A stretch of DNA of 55,675 bases from Planctomycetota bacterium. GTDB lineage: Bacteria > Planctomycetota > MHYJ01 > JACQXL01 > JACRIJ01. Shown one piece after another: positions 1-9,169 of this stretch (positions are counted from its first letter, which is position 1; every line of letters begins with the position of its first letter). A model generated the notes under the pieces. That model did no database searches and was not told where the DNA came from. It saw nothing but the letters and a program-made list of their open reading frames with translations. The position numbers and the translations under genes were made by a program. Location of the stretch: NCBI GenBank assembly GCA_016220095.1, contig JACRIJ010000046.1, positions 1-55,675 of the forward strand, read 5' to 3'.

Positions 1-1
1 C

Positions 2-850
2 CTGCTGAAGGATAAATTGTACCAGATAAAAGTTGATGATACCGGCGAAAAAATCTGGCTCAAGGACCTTGACCCGTCAATAAAAACCGGACAGATAGAC
101 CTCCTGTCAAAGTATAAACACAACAAGATGAAACCCCAGGCAGTAATTATCTCGTCCGATGAATATTCGTTCAATGCCATTTCAAGCAGTAAGAAACCAG
201 CCACCGTGCCCGCCGGCGAATACAAACTCGTCCTGGCACTTTTTACCGACAGGGTCTGGGCCCGGGGCGGAAAATTCCAGCCGATAAAAGTAGAGGAAGG
301 CAAGACCGTCACCGTAGAATGGGGCGGCCCGTTCAAACTGGAAATAGACCCCCAGATGAAAATCGGCGGCGACGTGTACGTATTTACGCCGCCCAGCCAA
401 TACGTGTCCCCGCGCCGTGACCCCGTGGACGTTGATAAATACAAAACTATTCCGTTTGTCAAAATGGAAGAGCTTCCGAAATTTTACGGCGAAAAGGGCG
501 AGGAATACTGCGGCGCGCCGCGCTACAAGGACGCCTGGGGCTATTGCCTCGCGGATGACGGCGTCAAACTTTTTACCATAGAAATACTGCCAATGACCGG
601 CGGCAAGGACGGCGGCGGCACGAAAGTTACGGTCAAATCCGGCTCCAAACCCCTTAACAGGACCGGCAATTCCGAACATGAACTGTGGAAGACCATTGAT
701 ATGTCCGGCCTCGTCCAGAAACAGCCCGACTGGTGGGAATACTACCAGTGCCCGATAGAAAATTTCCACGGACAGGTGCAGATAAAGGTCGGCGTGGACA
801 GCAGGCTGTTCGGCAAGCTTGAAGATATTAAAACGGTTATTATTCCATGA
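2..850 (+). CDS. Hypothetical protein, 5' end cut by window edge
   Basis: The frame is open to the left edge, so the gene starts outside the window; the TTG near base 17 is not a convincing start. The visible 282 residues end at a TGA at 848-850 that overlaps the ATG of holA (ATGA), so the two genes are translationally coupled. The text is rich in beta-strand-like stretches with Gly, Lys and aromatic residues. An early PAGEYKLVLAL segment resembles carboxypeptidase-regulatory-like or transthyretin-like beta-sandwich domains. A later stretch has two Cys (EEYCG, WGYCLADDG). I see no catalytic motif and cannot name a function. An extracytoplasmic role is plausible but the N-terminus that would show a signal peptide is missing. 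Confidence 0.75.
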   Translation: MLKDKLYQIKVDDTGEKIWLKDLDPSIKTGQIDLLSKYKHNKMKPQAVIISSDEYSFNAISSSKKPATVPAGEYKLVLALFTDRVWARGGKFQPIKVEEGKTVTVEWGGPFKLEIDPQMKIGGDVYVFTPPSQYVSPRRDPVDVDKYKTIPFVKMEELPKFYGEKGEEYCGAPRYKDAWGYCLADDGVKLFTIEILPMTGGKDGGGTKVTVKSGSKPLNRTGNSEHELWKTIDMSGLVQKQPDWWEYYQCPIENFHGQVQIKVGVDSRLFGKLEDIKTVIIP

Positions 851-1866
851 AAAACTTTTATTACTTCAGCGATTACTTGAAAATGATTACGCCCGCGTCG
901 TATGACAGGTTTCCGCCGGCCATATTGCTCTCGGGCGAAGAATCTTTTTTCAAAAAACGCATACTTCTGCACCTGACAAAAAAACTGTCCGCCAAAAAAG
1001 AGCTCCTCCAGCTGGCCTATAACGGCACGGAACTGAAATTTGACGCACTCTGGAACGAACTCTTTACGCCTTTTTTCTTCGCACAGCCCAAAAACAGCGC
1101 GAAACTCGTCAATATATTCCGGGCGGAACATTTCGCGCGCGCCAACAAGGCCGCGCTGGCAAAATACATAACTTCCCCGGCAAAAAACACCCTGCTGGTC
1201 TTTGATATGGAAGACGCGAGGCAATACGATTTTTCAGCGCTTACGGATGCCGGCGCGATATGGGTCGCCTGCCTGCCGGTCAGGGACCCGCAATTACTCA
1301 TAGCCTATATAGAAAGAATCGCAAAGGAACTCGGAAAAAAAATCCAGCCGCACGCCGCGGCCTACCTGCACAATCTGCTGGGATTTGACCTCCAGAAGAT
1401 AAACTCCCAGATGGAAAACCTATCCCTGTCCACAAAAGATGAAACCATAACACTTGAAAACGTCAGAAAGCTCATTGATAAAGACCTGCGGTATGACGTA
1501 TTTGATTATACGGACGCCGTAGCAGGACGGAATTCCGGCGAGGCATTTAACGCCCTGCGTTACCTTATCGCAAACGACGTGCCGACGGAACTGCTCATAG
1601 GCACGCTGTCCTGGAAATACGTCACGCTTGCGGCCGTGAAAAAAGTGCTTGACGCCAAGGGCCGCGCGTATGCGGACGACCTCAAACGGCTGAAACTCTC
1701 ACAGGACAGGTTTAATGCCACGGCCTATACGGCAAAAATTTATACCCTTCAGCAATTGACTGAAGCGGTCCGGCTGATACTGAAAACCGATACTATGGTT
1801 AAAACCGGCGCAATGCCGCAGGACCTGGCAATGGAAACGCTGACCGCGCGGCTGACGATGAATTAA
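847..1866 (+). CDS. holA: DNA polymerase III delta subunit (clamp loader)
   Basis: The 339-residue product matches the HolA family in length and layout. An N-terminal AAA-like domain opens with ILLSGEESFFKK, the degenerate P-loop region typical of delta. The C-terminal helical collar contains YDVFDYTDAVAGR and an AMPQDLAMETL end. Delta binds and opens the beta sliding clamp as part of the clamp-loader complex. It does not hydrolyse ATP, which agrees with the lack of a clean Walker A motif. The ATG overlaps the stop of the upstream gene by four bases. The TAA is followed within a few bases by a 7-nt-period ATG array. Family-level identification rests on these motifs and the length; sequence identity in HolA is always low. 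Confidence 0.85.
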   Translation: MKNFYYFSDYLKMITPASYDRFPPAILLSGEESFFKKRILLHLTKKLSAKKELLQLAYNGTELKFDALWNELFTPFFFAQPKNSAKLVNIFRAEHFARANKAALAKYITSPAKNTLLVFDMEDARQYDFSALTDAGAIWVACLPVRDPQLLIAYIERIAKELGKKIQPHAAAYLHNLLGFDLQKINSQMENLSLSTKDETITLENVRKLIDKDLRYDVFDYTDAVAGRNSGEAFNALRYLIANDVPTELLIGTLSWKYVTLAAVKKVLDAKGRAYADDLKRLKLSQDRFNATAYTAKIYTLQQLTEAVRLILKTDTMVKTGAMPQDLAMETLTARLTMN

Positions 1867-1867
1867 A

Positions 1868-1917
1868 CTAAAAATGAATAATGAAAAATGGAAAATGAAG
1901 GACGGAACGAAACTCCG
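1868..1917 (+). repeat. 7-nt ATG array with GAAGGACG junction (class C)
   Basis: ATG recurs at 1874, 1881, 1888 and 1895, exactly 7 nt apart, starting right after the holA stop codon. The array ends in the junction GAAGGACGGAACGAA (1897-1912), which recurs in the same context elsewhere in the window (about 10604 and 11714, and on the minus strand at 36332 and 40624). Its function is unknown. It reads in the same direction as the gene it follows. Confidence 0.8.
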
Positions 1918-1950
1918 ATGCGCAAGCGCAACCAAATTGAAATACAATAA

Positions 1951-2032
1951 TTAACCGCTGAAAACACTGAATTCACTAAGAATTTACGATTAACCTGCCG
2001 TATTCGGTGATTTCAGTGCGTTCAGTGGTTAA
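1951..2032. repeat. Imperfect inverted repeat of 9-nt-period arrays
   Basis: The left arm (1951-1976) and the right arm (2007-2032) are 26 nt each and match in 22 positions when one is inverted, with a 30-nt spacer. The right arm is itself periodic: GTG recurs at 2007, 2016 and 2025, exactly 9 nt apart (GTGATTTCA, GTGCGTTCA, GTGGTTAAT). It may fold into a large hairpin between holA and the zinc-ribbon gene. Confidence 0.75.
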
Positions 2033-2067
2033 TTATTCACGACAAATTTTCATATGGCAAAAATTTG

Positions 2068-2095
2068 TTGACTTCCGCAGGGAAAATGCTATAAT
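2068..2095 (+). promoter_or_regulatory. Sigma70-like promoter of the zinc-ribbon gene
   Basis: TTGACT (2068-2073) and TATAAT (2090-2095) are separated by 16 nt. A GGAGG ribosome site (2111-2115) and an ATG at 2128 follow, leaving an ordinary leader of about 25 nt. Confidence 0.75.
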
Positions 2096-2127
2096 TGACG
2101 CCAGATTTCTGGAGGAAATTTTTAATT

Positions 2128-2373
2128 ATGGTTAATTTTTGTTTCAAATGCGATACAAGTCTGCCTTACGCAGTAACCATAATTTCAAAGGGCCGGGAAA
2201 TCATAGCTCCCGACCAGATATGTCCCTTCTGCAAACAGCCGGCAAGCGAACTGGCTTATTCCAGAGCGCCTGTGCAAAATATGCCGGACGAGGACACCTC
2301 GCTGAATAGCTTGACAGAAAATACGGAACTTGTTATAAATCAAGGCCAAGCTTCGCTTGTCCGGAAAACCTGA
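2128..2373 (+). CDS. Small zinc-ribbon protein
   Basis: The product has 81 residues. The ATG at 2128 is chosen over upstream in-frame codons because it follows GGAGG (2111-2115) and a near-consensus promoter. Two CxxC pairs at C5/C8 and C32/C35 form a four-cysteine zinc-ribbon-type knuckle (NFCFKCD and ICPFCKQP). The C-terminal 45 residues are polar and probably disordered. No enzyme motif is present. It leads a three-gene cluster with a Pro-rich membrane protein 11 nt downstream and a lipoprotein after that. Zinc-ribbon starters are common in this window (28866-31060), so it may belong to the same style of envelope-associated protein, but its function is unknown. Confidence 0.7.
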   Translation: MVNFCFKCDTSLPYAVTIISKGREIIAPDQICPFCKQPASELAYSRAPVQNMPDEDTSLNSLTENTELVINQGQASLVRKT

Positions 2374-2384
2374 GAACAGCTGAT

Positions 2385-3389
2385 ATGCCCGGTTACAACC
2401 AAAAACCAGTCCAACAAAAAAACCTTAACGGCAAACCGCCCGTCCAGCGCCCTTTAAGCCAACCGCAAAGGCCGTCCGGGCCAGTCCAGCATAAAACCAA
2501 TCCTCCCCAGCAGAAGAATTCATTCAATCAGACACCCAGAGCGCCACTACCGGCAGTCCCTGCAAAAACGCCCGATACCGCACGCATTAAAAAACCTGCG
2601 CCGTCAAATGCGGCCCGCCCCGCGCCGCCGGCCCAGAAACCTCCGACCTCAACGCGCGTACCTGCCCCGGCTCCTCCCCAACAACAGCGCACTAATCCCA
2701 CACCCAGGCCTCCGGCTCACCCGGCCGTGAAATTGAATCTTCCCAATAATACGCCGAAACTGTCTCCCAAGGCCGGAATTACGCCCAAGCCGTCAACTTC
2801 AAACGGCGTTAAACTCAATAACCATTCGTCTTCTTCTAAATCATCCCTCAAACCGCATAACGGCAGTTCTTCTTCGCGCTCCAGCAGGTCATATACCGCG
2901 CAACAGCCGCAATCCAATGCAAAAACGTATCTTATGATAGGCATTCCGGCTGGAATATTGCTCATCATCGGCATCATCGCGCTGGCCGCAAGCAGTGACG
3001 GCAAAAAACAACCCCCTCCTGTCATTGCCTCTGATAATAATTCCAACGTAAAACCCGCGGACACGCCTGCAGGTGCGCAGGATAAATTCCGGGAAATGAC
3101 CGATGATTGGAAGAAAAAGCTTGCAGAAGCCGAAGCCCATGTAACAGAAGCCGATAAGATAATGGAAAACGCAGAAGACAGCGATAGGCCCGTGGAAGAA
3201 CGCCTTAAATACTTTGACAACGCCTCAGAAGAATACCAGAAGGGCATCCAAATATATGAATCGTTTTGCATGGACTATTCGGGATGCTATCAATTTGGAT
3301 ACGACGATAAATACGACAAGGCGTGTAAAAAAAATAAAAACGCAAAGGCAAACAGGATTAATCTGGAAGAACGTACAAAACAACATTAA
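2385..3389 (+). CDS. Pro-rich single-pass membrane protein
   Basis: The product has 334 residues in three zones. Residues 1-145 are extremely rich in Pro, Gln, Lys and Asn (many PxxP and PAPP runs) and residues 146-170 are a Ser/Lys tract. A single hydrophobic segment at about 182-202 (YLMIGIPAGILLIIGII) follows. The remaining 130 residues are charged, with a predicted coiled coil or helical hairpin at about 230-295 resembling a TPR-like unit (FDNASEEYQKGIQIYE). There is no signal peptide, so the low-complexity part is probably cytoplasmic and the C-terminus outside. It lies 11 nt after the zinc-ribbon gene, indicating an operon. I recognise no family; a scaffold or envelope tether is a guess. 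Confidence 0.7.
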   Translation: MPGYNQKPVQQKNLNGKPPVQRPLSQPQRPSGPVQHKTNPPQQKNSFNQTPRAPLPAVPAKTPDTARIKKPAPSNAARPAPPAQKPPTSTRVPAPAPPQQQRTNPTPRPPAHPAVKLNLPNNTPKLSPKAGITPKPSTSNGVKLNNHSSSSKSSLKPHNGSSSSRSSRSYTAQQPQSNAKTYLMIGIPAGILLIIGIIALAASSDGKKQPPPVIASDNNSNVKPADTPAGAQDKFREMTDDWKKKLAEAEAHVTEADKIMENAEDSDRPVEERLKYFDNASEEYQKGIQIYESFCMDYSGCYQFGYDDKYDKACKKNKNAKANRINLEERTKQH

Positions 3390-3473
3390 TGCTCAGCTAT
3401 TTGCCACTGCCCGCAGGCCCCGGCTTGCCGCAGTTCTCAACCTGCGGATGCTGATAACAACTGAAAACGTATT

Positions 3474-4418
3474 ATGTCTGTTATACTAAAATCAGCGCTA
3501 TATATTTTTCTGCTTTTCGCAACGGCCTTTTCATGTACGCCGGTGGAACAAAATCCCGATGATACGCCCGTTTCCAATGAAAACGCAACCGCAACTCCGA
3601 CGCCTACACCGGTTCAAACGCAAATCCGCCGGCCGGAACCCGCAAACAATAATCCGGTAAAACCAGCGGACAATCCGCAGGCAAACACCGGCCCGGTACA
3701 ACCTGAAAACACAAACCCGCCTGCAGACATAAAACCCGAAAGCGCCACGATTGACGACCTGATAAAAACACTTGAACGCCGCCTTATTGATTTCCCGCGG
3801 AGCGAATCCACGCGAAAAGAACTTGCCGTGCTTTATTGGCTCAATAAGCAATACGAAAAATCAAAGGAACTCCTTGAATCCGTTGACCTGTCAAAAGAAA
3901 ATCCAGGGTACAAAATGCTTTTATCCTCGCTCTCCAACGAGCTCGGCGACAACGACGAAGCGTTAAAGGCGCTTGAAGAAATACGCAGGGACTGGACGAG
4001 TAAATACCCGCTGAAGCTCGGCGCCCCGGTTTTCTGTTCTTTCATAAGCGGCTATGACCTTTATACGCCGATAGAAGACCCTGTCTTTTCCCCAGGCCAG
4101 GGCATACCGGTATATTGCACGCTGGGCAATTTTTTCTGCGAAAAACAAAAAAACGGGAAAATGCCGCTGAGCCTGAAAGTGGAAATTGAACTGACGACCG
4201 CGGGCGGAAATCCCACGGTTATAGAATTGGACGAAACGTCATGGGATATCAACAGGGAATACAATAATTTCGTAAACGACGTCTATATTGCGTTTACGTT
4301 CATTATACCAAAACGCCTGATTCCAGGCGCTTATTCCCTTAAGGTCGCCGTGACAAATACCGATTCAAAAGGCGAAACCAAAAAAGACGAAAAATCCGCT
4401 TATTTTCAGGCAAGATAA
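3474..4418 (+). CDS. Putative lipoprotein with TPR-like domain
   Basis: The product has 314 residues. An N-terminal hydrophobic segment ends in AFSC with Cys21, a weak but plausible lipobox. A Pro/Thr/Asn-rich linker (about 25-88, with TPTPTP) typical of surface-anchored proteins follows. A helical repeat region (about 90-170) has TPR character ([23 protein letters not shown], given here as its key residues A97, L98, Y100 and the second-helix K/E pattern). The last 130 residues look like a beta-sandwich ([18 protein letters not shown] onward). It is the third gene of the 2128-4418 cluster. Its function is unknown; an envelope-anchored adaptor is inferred from architecture only. Confidence 0.65.
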   Translation: MSVILKSALYIFLLFATAFSCTPVEQNPDDTPVSNENATATPTPTPVQTQIRRPEPANNNPVKPADNPQANTGPVQPENTNPPADIKPESATIDDLIKTLERRLIDFPRSESTRKELAVLYWLNKQYEKSKELLESVDLSKENPGYKMLLSSLSNELGDNDEALKALEEIRRDWTSKYPLKLGAPVFCSFISGYDLYTPIEDPVFSPGQGIPVYCTLGNFFCEKQKNGKMPLSLKVEIELTTAGGNPTVIELDETSWDINREYNNFVNDVYIAFTFIIPKRLIPGAYSLKVAVTNTDSKGETKKDEKSAYFQAR

Positions 4419-4483
4419 TAACGCGAACATGGCCGCGGCCGAATCCGGAAGCCGGGCCTCGTACCACGACAGCCGGAAAAAGT

Positions 4484-4508
4484 CCTTTGCGCCTTTGCGG
4501 CCAAAAAA
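4484..4508 (+). repeat. 5'-leader array, A-type, before transaldolase
   Basis: Two 8-nt units (TTGCGCCT, TTGCGGCC) run into AAAAAA. The end box GCGGCCAAAAAA lies about 30 nt before the ATG at 4529 and reads on the coding strand. It is a variant of the GTGGCNAAAAAACGTT box described in the findings. Confidence 0.7.
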
Positions 4509-4528
4509 TTTATTTAGGAGAATCTTTC

Positions 4529-5176
4529 ATGAAATTTTTCCTTGATACCGCTAATATCAAAGAAATCAAAGAAGCCGCGGAATTAGGATTCCTTGACGGC
4601 GTAACTACCAACCCATCCCTTATCGCAAGAGAAGGCAAATCTTTCAAGGGCGTGTTGAAGGACATCTGCAAGGCCGTGAAAGGCCCTGTCAGCGCGGAAG
4701 TCATCGCGTCCGATACCGAAGGCATGCTGAAAGAAGCGCGCGAACTCGCGAAACTCGCGGAAAACATTGTCGTCAAGATACCGCTCACCAAGAACGGCAT
4801 AAAGGCCGTAAAGATACTCAACGCGGAGAACATAAAAACGAATGTCACGCTGTGCTTCAGTCCGCTTCAGGCGCTCATAGCCGCGAAAGCGGGCGGCACC
4901 TATGTAAGCCCGTTCGTAGGCCGTCTTGACGATAAAGGCCATTACGGAATGGACCTTGTCAAACAGATAAAAATAATCTATGAGAATTATAATTTCCAGA
5001 CCGAAATCATCGTAGCCAGCGTAAGGCATCCCCTGCACATACTGGATGCGGCGCTGATGGGCGCGGATATCGCAACAATACCTTTTAACGTATTTGATAA
5101 AATGATCCAGCACCCGCTTACCGATGCCGGCATAGAGGCATTCATGAAAGACTGGCAAAAGGTCGCAGGGCTGTAA
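4529..5176 (+). CDS. tal: Transaldolase / fructose-6-phosphate aldolase family
   Basis: The product has 215 residues, the length of the short TalC/FSA-type enzymes. The ATG at 4529 is chosen because AGGAG lies at 4516-4520; a longer upstream reading lacks homology-like sequence. Family motifs are [10 protein letters not shown] at the start, [10 protein letters not shown] at 22-31, the Schiff-base Lys83 in VVKIPLT, and SPFVGRLDD. These enzymes form a (beta/alpha)8 barrel and transfer a dihydroxyacetone unit between sugar phosphates in the pentose-phosphate pathway, or cleave fructose 6-phosphate. Sequence alone does not separate the two activities. The gene stands alone, with a repeat-rich leader and a repeat-rich 3' side. 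Confidence 0.92.
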   Translation: MKFFLDTANIKEIKEAAELGFLDGVTTNPSLIAREGKSFKGVLKDICKAVKGPVSAEVIASDTEGMLKEARELAKLAENIVVKIPLTKNGIKAVKILNAENIKTNVTLCFSPLQALIAAKAGGTYVSPFVGRLDDKGHYGMDLVKQIKIIYENYNFQTEIIVASVRHPLHILDAALMGADIATIPFNVFDKMIQHPLTDAGIEAFMKDWQKVAGL

Positions 5177-5200
5177 CAAAGACATCGTCCGTTTCCTGTA

Positions 5201-5250
5201 GTCCGTGGCCCGTTTAAACGGCCATGTACCGATACTGGCACATGGCGGGA
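5201..5250. repeat. CCGTTTAAACGG palindrome and hairpin
   Basis: The 12-bp palindrome CCGTTTAAACGG spans 5210-5221. The 16-nt string GTGGCCCGTTTAAACG (5205-5220) recurs exactly at 9368-9383. It is followed by an inverted pair GCCATGT / ACATGGC (5221-5227 and 5240-5246) that can form a hairpin. It lies between the transaldolase and the histidine kinase gene. Confidence 0.7.
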
Positions 5251-5274
5251 CCCGAAATATAAACCACGCACTAT

Positions 5275-5312
5275 GTCCTTCGCGACCTCGTGTCTTCGTG
5301 GCTAAAAACGTT
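5275..5312 (+). repeat. 5'-leader A-array before histidine kinase gene
   Basis: 8-nt units start at 5281, 5289 and 5297 (CGCGACCT, CGTGTCTT, CGTGGCTA), followed by AAAACGTT. The GTGGC box is about 36 nt before the ATG at 5339 and reads on the coding strand. Confidence 0.8.
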
Positions 5313-5338
5313 GATTTCTACAACTATTAGTGTGAGCT

Positions 5339-7786
5339 ATGGAAAAACCGGCAAAAAGGCATTCATCCGCAAAGAACAGGAGAACTGTCGTCCATCAGGA
5401 CGAAGCCAGCCAGATACAACAGAAATATGCAAATCTTGTAAATAACGTAAATGTCGGTGTTTACAGGAATACTCCGGGCCCGGAAGGGCGGTTTCTTGAG
5501 GCCAATCCCGCCATCATCTCCATGTTTGAGGCCCAAACAAAAGAGGAATTCCTGCAACATACCGTAAGCGACCTCTACCAGAATCCTGAAAAACGAATTG
5601 AATTCAGCCAAAAAATCCAGAAATACGGTTTTGTGAGAAATGAAGAACTCCAGCTTGTCACCCTGAAAGGAAGGACTTTCTGGGGTGCGGTAACAGCCGT
5701 AAAGGTGACCGATGAAAACGGGCAGATTTTCTTTGACGGCATAATTGAAGATATTTCAGACCGCAAAAGGAGCGAAGAAGAACTCAACAGGTACAGCCGG
5801 CTCCTTGAAGAAATGGTTAAAGAACGCACTGCGGAATTGAAAAAGGCGAATGAACGGCTTCAACTCGATATAGCCGAACGCGTACGGGCGGAAGAATCCC
5901 TGAAAGAATCCGAAGAAAAATTCAGGATACTCGCGGAACAATCGCCCAACATGATATTTATCAACAAAAAAGGCCGGATTATTTATGCCAACGCGAAATG
6001 CGAAGAGCTGATGGGCTATACAAGGGCGGAATTTTATTCAGCGGATTTTGATTTTCTGATACTAATCGCCCCTGAATCACGCCAGCAGATAAAATTAAGC
6101 CTCTCGGCGCATATGCAGGGCAAGGACGTTGAGCCCTACGAATACGCGCTTCTTACGAAAACCGGTCAGCGGATTGACGCGATAATCTCCACCAAACTCA
6201 TTAAATATGAAAACGAAATTGCCATACTCGGCGTCGTAACAGACATCACCGAACGCAAACGCATTGAAGAAATACTGCGCAAAAATGAAACCTTCCTGCA
6301 AAACGCGTTTGACAGCATAATGGACGGAATAAGCGTCCTTGACAAGGACATGAATATTGTACGGGTGAACCACGCGATGAAAACCCTGTATCCGCACTCC
6401 ATGCCGCTTATAGGGAAAAAATGCTACACTGCATATTATAACCGCACGGAACGATGTGAAACGTGCCATTTTATAAAAGTATTCCGCCAGGGAACGCCGC
6501 AGATGGACACGGTGCCTCTTGCAGGCCCTGACGGCAGGCAAACCGGCTGGCTTGAAATATACGCGTCGCCACTGCTTGACGACCACGGTAATATCTCCGG
6601 CCTTATTGAATACGTACGCGACATCACTGAACGCAAAAAACTTGAGGAACAGTTCCTGCAGGCGCAGAAGATGGAAGCCATTGGAAAACTCGCCGGAGGA
6701 ATCGTACACGATTTCAACAACCTCCTGACATCCATCATAGTCAATTCCGACCTGCTTTTAGGCCACTACAATCCGGGAGAACCCTTATACGATGAAATAA
6801 AAACAATCAAGGAATCCGGCGAACGCGCCGGACAGCTCACGCGCAGACTGCTTGCCTTCACTCGCAAACAGGTAATTGACCCCGTCATAATTGACCTGAA
6901 CGAAATTATTAATGGAATGCGAAAAATGCTGGCCAGCCTGATGGGAAAGGAAATCAGGCAGGTATTCAATCTTGAATCGGACCTGAAATGGGTCAAAGTG
7001 GATTTCAGCCAGATAGAACAGGTAATTCTTAACCTTGTGATAAACGCCAAGGACGCGATGCCCAACGGAGGGACACTGGCCATTTCAACAAAAAACATAA
7101 CCGTTGACGAAAAAAAACGCAAAGAACTGCCGGAGCTTAAGGACGGCGAATATGTGCTTGTCTCCATTTCCGACACCGGCGTCGGCATGCCGCCGGAAAT
7201 AGCCGAACGCCTGTTTGAACCGTTCTTTACGACAAAAGAACAGGGCACGGGCCTCGGGCTTGCTACCGTTTACGGCATTGTAAAACAGATCGGCGGACAC
7301 ATAAAAGTAAGGACAAAAAAAGGCAAGGGAACTGTTTTTAAGATTTATCTGCCCGCGCCGGATGAAAGCGTAAAAAACAAACAGGCCGGGCAGGAAAAAA
7401 TAACCGAGTTATGCGGAAATGAAACCATTCTCGTCATAGACGATGAACCGTCAATTCTTAATCTCGTAACAAAGATACTATCAAGCCTCGGCTATACGGT
7501 GCTTTCAGCCAAGAACAAGGACGAGGCCTTTGTTAGGGCACGAACCCATAAAGGCGTTCTGGATCTTTTATTAACCGATATAGTCCTGCCGGGCAAAAAG
7601 GGCCCGGAAATCGCCGCGGATTTAAAAAAACGCCATGACAAGATGAAAGTGCTTTTCATGTCGGGTTACGCGAACGGCCGCATAGACCATACATCCGGGA
7701 AAAATGGCAAATTTAATTTTATTTTCAAACCGTTCACCGCCTCAGGCCTGGCGCTGAAAGTAAGGGAAACACTGGACAGCAAATAG
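5339..7786 (+). CDS. Soluble triple-PAS hybrid sensor histidine kinase
   Basis: The product has 815 residues and no membrane segment, so it senses a cytoplasmic signal. The order is PAS1 (about 30-145), a coiled coil (about 145-190), PAS2 (about 192-308), PAS3 (about 315-432), HisKA with phospho-acceptor His457 in GGIVHDFNN, HATPase with N-box NLVINAKDAM, G1 box SDTGVGMP and G2 TGLGLATVYG, then a receiver domain. The receiver carries the acidic pair D701/D702, phospho-acceptor Asp747 and Lys797. PAS3 carries C373-x-x-C376 (ERCETC) after an upstream Cys, a pattern seen in PAS domains that may bind metal or respond to redox. The gene for an exporter begins 12 nt downstream, suggesting co-transcription. 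No separate DNA-binding partner is nearby. Confidence 0.9.
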   Translation: MEKPAKRHSSAKNRRTVVHQDEASQIQQKYANLVNNVNVGVYRNTPGPEGRFLEANPAIISMFEAQTKEEFLQHTVSDLYQNPEKRIEFSQKIQKYGFVRNEELQLVTLKGRTFWGAVTAVKVTDENGQIFFDGIIEDISDRKRSEEELNRYSRLLEEMVKERTAELKKANERLQLDIAERVRAEESLKESEEKFRILAEQSPNMIFINKKGRIIYANAKCEELMGYTRAEFYSADFDFLILIAPESRQQIKLSLSAHMQGKDVEPYEYALLTKTGQRIDAIISTKLIKYENEIAILGVVTDITERKRIEEILRKNETFLQNAFDSIMDGISVLDKDMNIVRVNHAMKTLYPHSMPLIGKKCYTAYYNRTERCETCHFIKVFRQGTPQMDTVPLAGPDGRQTGWLEIYASPLLDDHGNISGLIEYVRDITERKKLEEQFLQAQKMEAIGKLAGGIVHDFNNLLTSIIVNSDLLLGHYNPGEPLYDEIKTIKESGERAGQLTRRLLAFTRKQVIDPVIIDLNEIINGMRKMLASLMGKEIRQVFNLESDLKWVKVDFSQIEQVILNLVINAKDAMPNGGTLAISTKNITVDEKKRKELPELKDGEYVLVSISDTGVGMPPEIAERLFEPFFTTKEQGTGLGLATVYGIVKQIGGHIKVRTKKGKGTVFKIYLPAPDESVKNKQAGQEKITELCGNETILVIDDEPSILNLVTKILSSLGYTVLSAKNKDEAFVRARTHKGVLDLLLTDIVLPGKKGPEIAADLKKRHDKMKVLFMSGYANGRIDHTSGKNGKFNFIFKPFTASGLALKVRETLDSK

Positions 7787-7798
7787 GCCCTGAACTTT

Positions 7799-9169
7799 AT
7801 GCATAATAATGGAATAAAAAGCACCACGCTTCTTGTTACATCACTGTCATCTTTCCTCGTGCCTTTTATGGGTTCCGCTGTCAACATAGCCATACCGTCC
7901 ATAGAAAAGGAATTCGGATTGGATGCGGTTTCCATGAACTGGATTGCCGCGGCTTATACGCTTTCTACGGCTATGTTTCTTGTGCCTTTCGGCAGGGTGG
8001 CGGATATATGCGGCAGAAAGAAAATACTGCTTTACGGGCTCGCAGTGTTCGCGCTGTCCTCGGAATTCTCGGCGTTATCAAATTCCGGCGCCATGCTGAT
8101 TGCGTCCCGTATCGTCCAGGGTATAGGCAACGCGATGATGTTCGGCACTATAATAGCATTGCTTACCTCAGTTTTCCCGCCTGAAGAACGCGGCAAGGCA
8201 ATCGGAATAAATACGGCCGCGGTTTACCTGGGACTTTCTCTTGGTCCGATTATCGGCGGAGTACTTACCCATAATTTCGGCTGGCGTATCCTGTTCGCAA
8301 TAAACGTTCCCCTGTGTGTTTTACTGATTGCCCTTGCCGGCTGGAAACTGAAAGGCGAATGGGCTGACGCAATGGGTGAAAAATTTGACTGGAAAGGCTC
8401 CGTTCTTTACAGTATTTCTTTTGCCTGCATCATGTTCGGATTTTCCATACTGCCGTCCATCCGGGGTTTAATCGCGATTGCCTGCGGCATTGCCTGCATA
8501 CCTGCTTTTATCGTGCTGGAATTGAGGACAAAAAGCCCGGTTTTAGACATCAGGATTTTCAGGCGGAATCCCGTATTCGCGTTTTCAAATATTGCATCCT
8601 TTATACATTACAGCGCATCGTTCGCGACCGGTTTTCTCCTGAGCATATACCTTCAAAAAGTAAAAGGCCTTAATGCCGCGCAAGCCGGTTTCGTGCTTGT
8701 CACACAACCTGTAATGATGGCTCTCGTATCTCCCTTTGCGGGCAGGCTTTCAGACCGGTATGAACCGCGCGTGATAAGTTCCATCGGCATGGCAATTACA
8801 ACCGCAGGGCTTTTGCCTTTTGTGTACATAAACGCGGATACGCCTCTTTCGCATATAACAACGGCTTTGGTATTGCTCGGCATCGGTATCGCGCTGTTTT
8901 CAGCTCCTAACACAAACGCTATCATGAGTTCGGTTAACAGGAAATGCTACGGCATAGCGGCCGCGGTTACGAGCACGATGAGAACCGCCGGCCAGGCATT
9001 CAGCATGGGAATTGCCGCAATGGTCTTCGCAATATACCTCGATAGATCTAAGATCTCCATGGAAAACCTGCCATTGTTTATAGACAGCCTGCATCCGATG
9101 TTTGTTGTTTTCGCAGTTATGTGTTTCTGCGGAATTTTCGTATCCCTCGCGCGCGGCAGGACGCGATGA
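7799..9169 (+). CDS. MFS transporter, drug:H+ antiporter type
   Basis: The product has 456 residues with about 12-14 hydrophobic segments. The MFS motif A is seen as GRVADICGRKK between TM2 and TM3, and the second-half counterpart is GRLSDRYEPR. The N-terminal text (VNIAIPSIEKEFG, WIAAAYTL) is typical of the EmrB/QacA DHA2-like branch. It probably exports a hydrophobic or cationic compound by proton antiport. It starts 12 nt after the hybrid histidine kinase gene, so its expression may be tied to that sensor. The TGA at 9167-9169 lies inside the first unit of a GTCT array with an exact 8-nt period, so the repeat abuts or supplies the gene end. Confidence 0.88.
   Translation: MHNNGIKSTTLLVTSLSSFLVPFMGSAVNIAIPSIEKEFGLDAVSMNWIAAAYTLSTAMFLVPFGRVADICGRKKILLYGLAVFALSSEFSALSNSGAMLIASRIVQGIGNAMMFGTIIALLTSVFPPEERGKAIGINTAAVYLGLSLGPIIGGVLTHNFGWRILFAINVPLCVLLIALAGWKLKGEWADAMGEKFDWKGSVLYSISFACIMFGFSILPSIRGLIAIACGIACIPAFIVLELRTKSPVLDIRIFRRNPVFAFSNIASFIHYSASFATGFLLSIYLQKVKGLNAAQAGFVLVTQPVMMALVSPFAGRLSDRYEPRVISSIGMAITTAGLLPFVYINADTPLSHITTALVLLGIGIALFSAPNTNAIMSSVNRKCYGIAAAVTSTMRTAGQAFSMGIAAMVFAIYLDRSKISMENLPLFIDSLHPMFVVFAVMCFCGIFVSLARGRTR

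Noticed and set aside
182..769. Minus-strand frame of 195 codons
   Set aside because: It mirrors the hypothetical gene at the left edge; no ribosome site and no protein-like motif.
5205..5220. Cloning-vector remnant because of the GTTTAAAC (PmeI) site
   Set aside because: The same string occurs at 9368 in another native intergenic context, and no vector sequence surrounds either copy.
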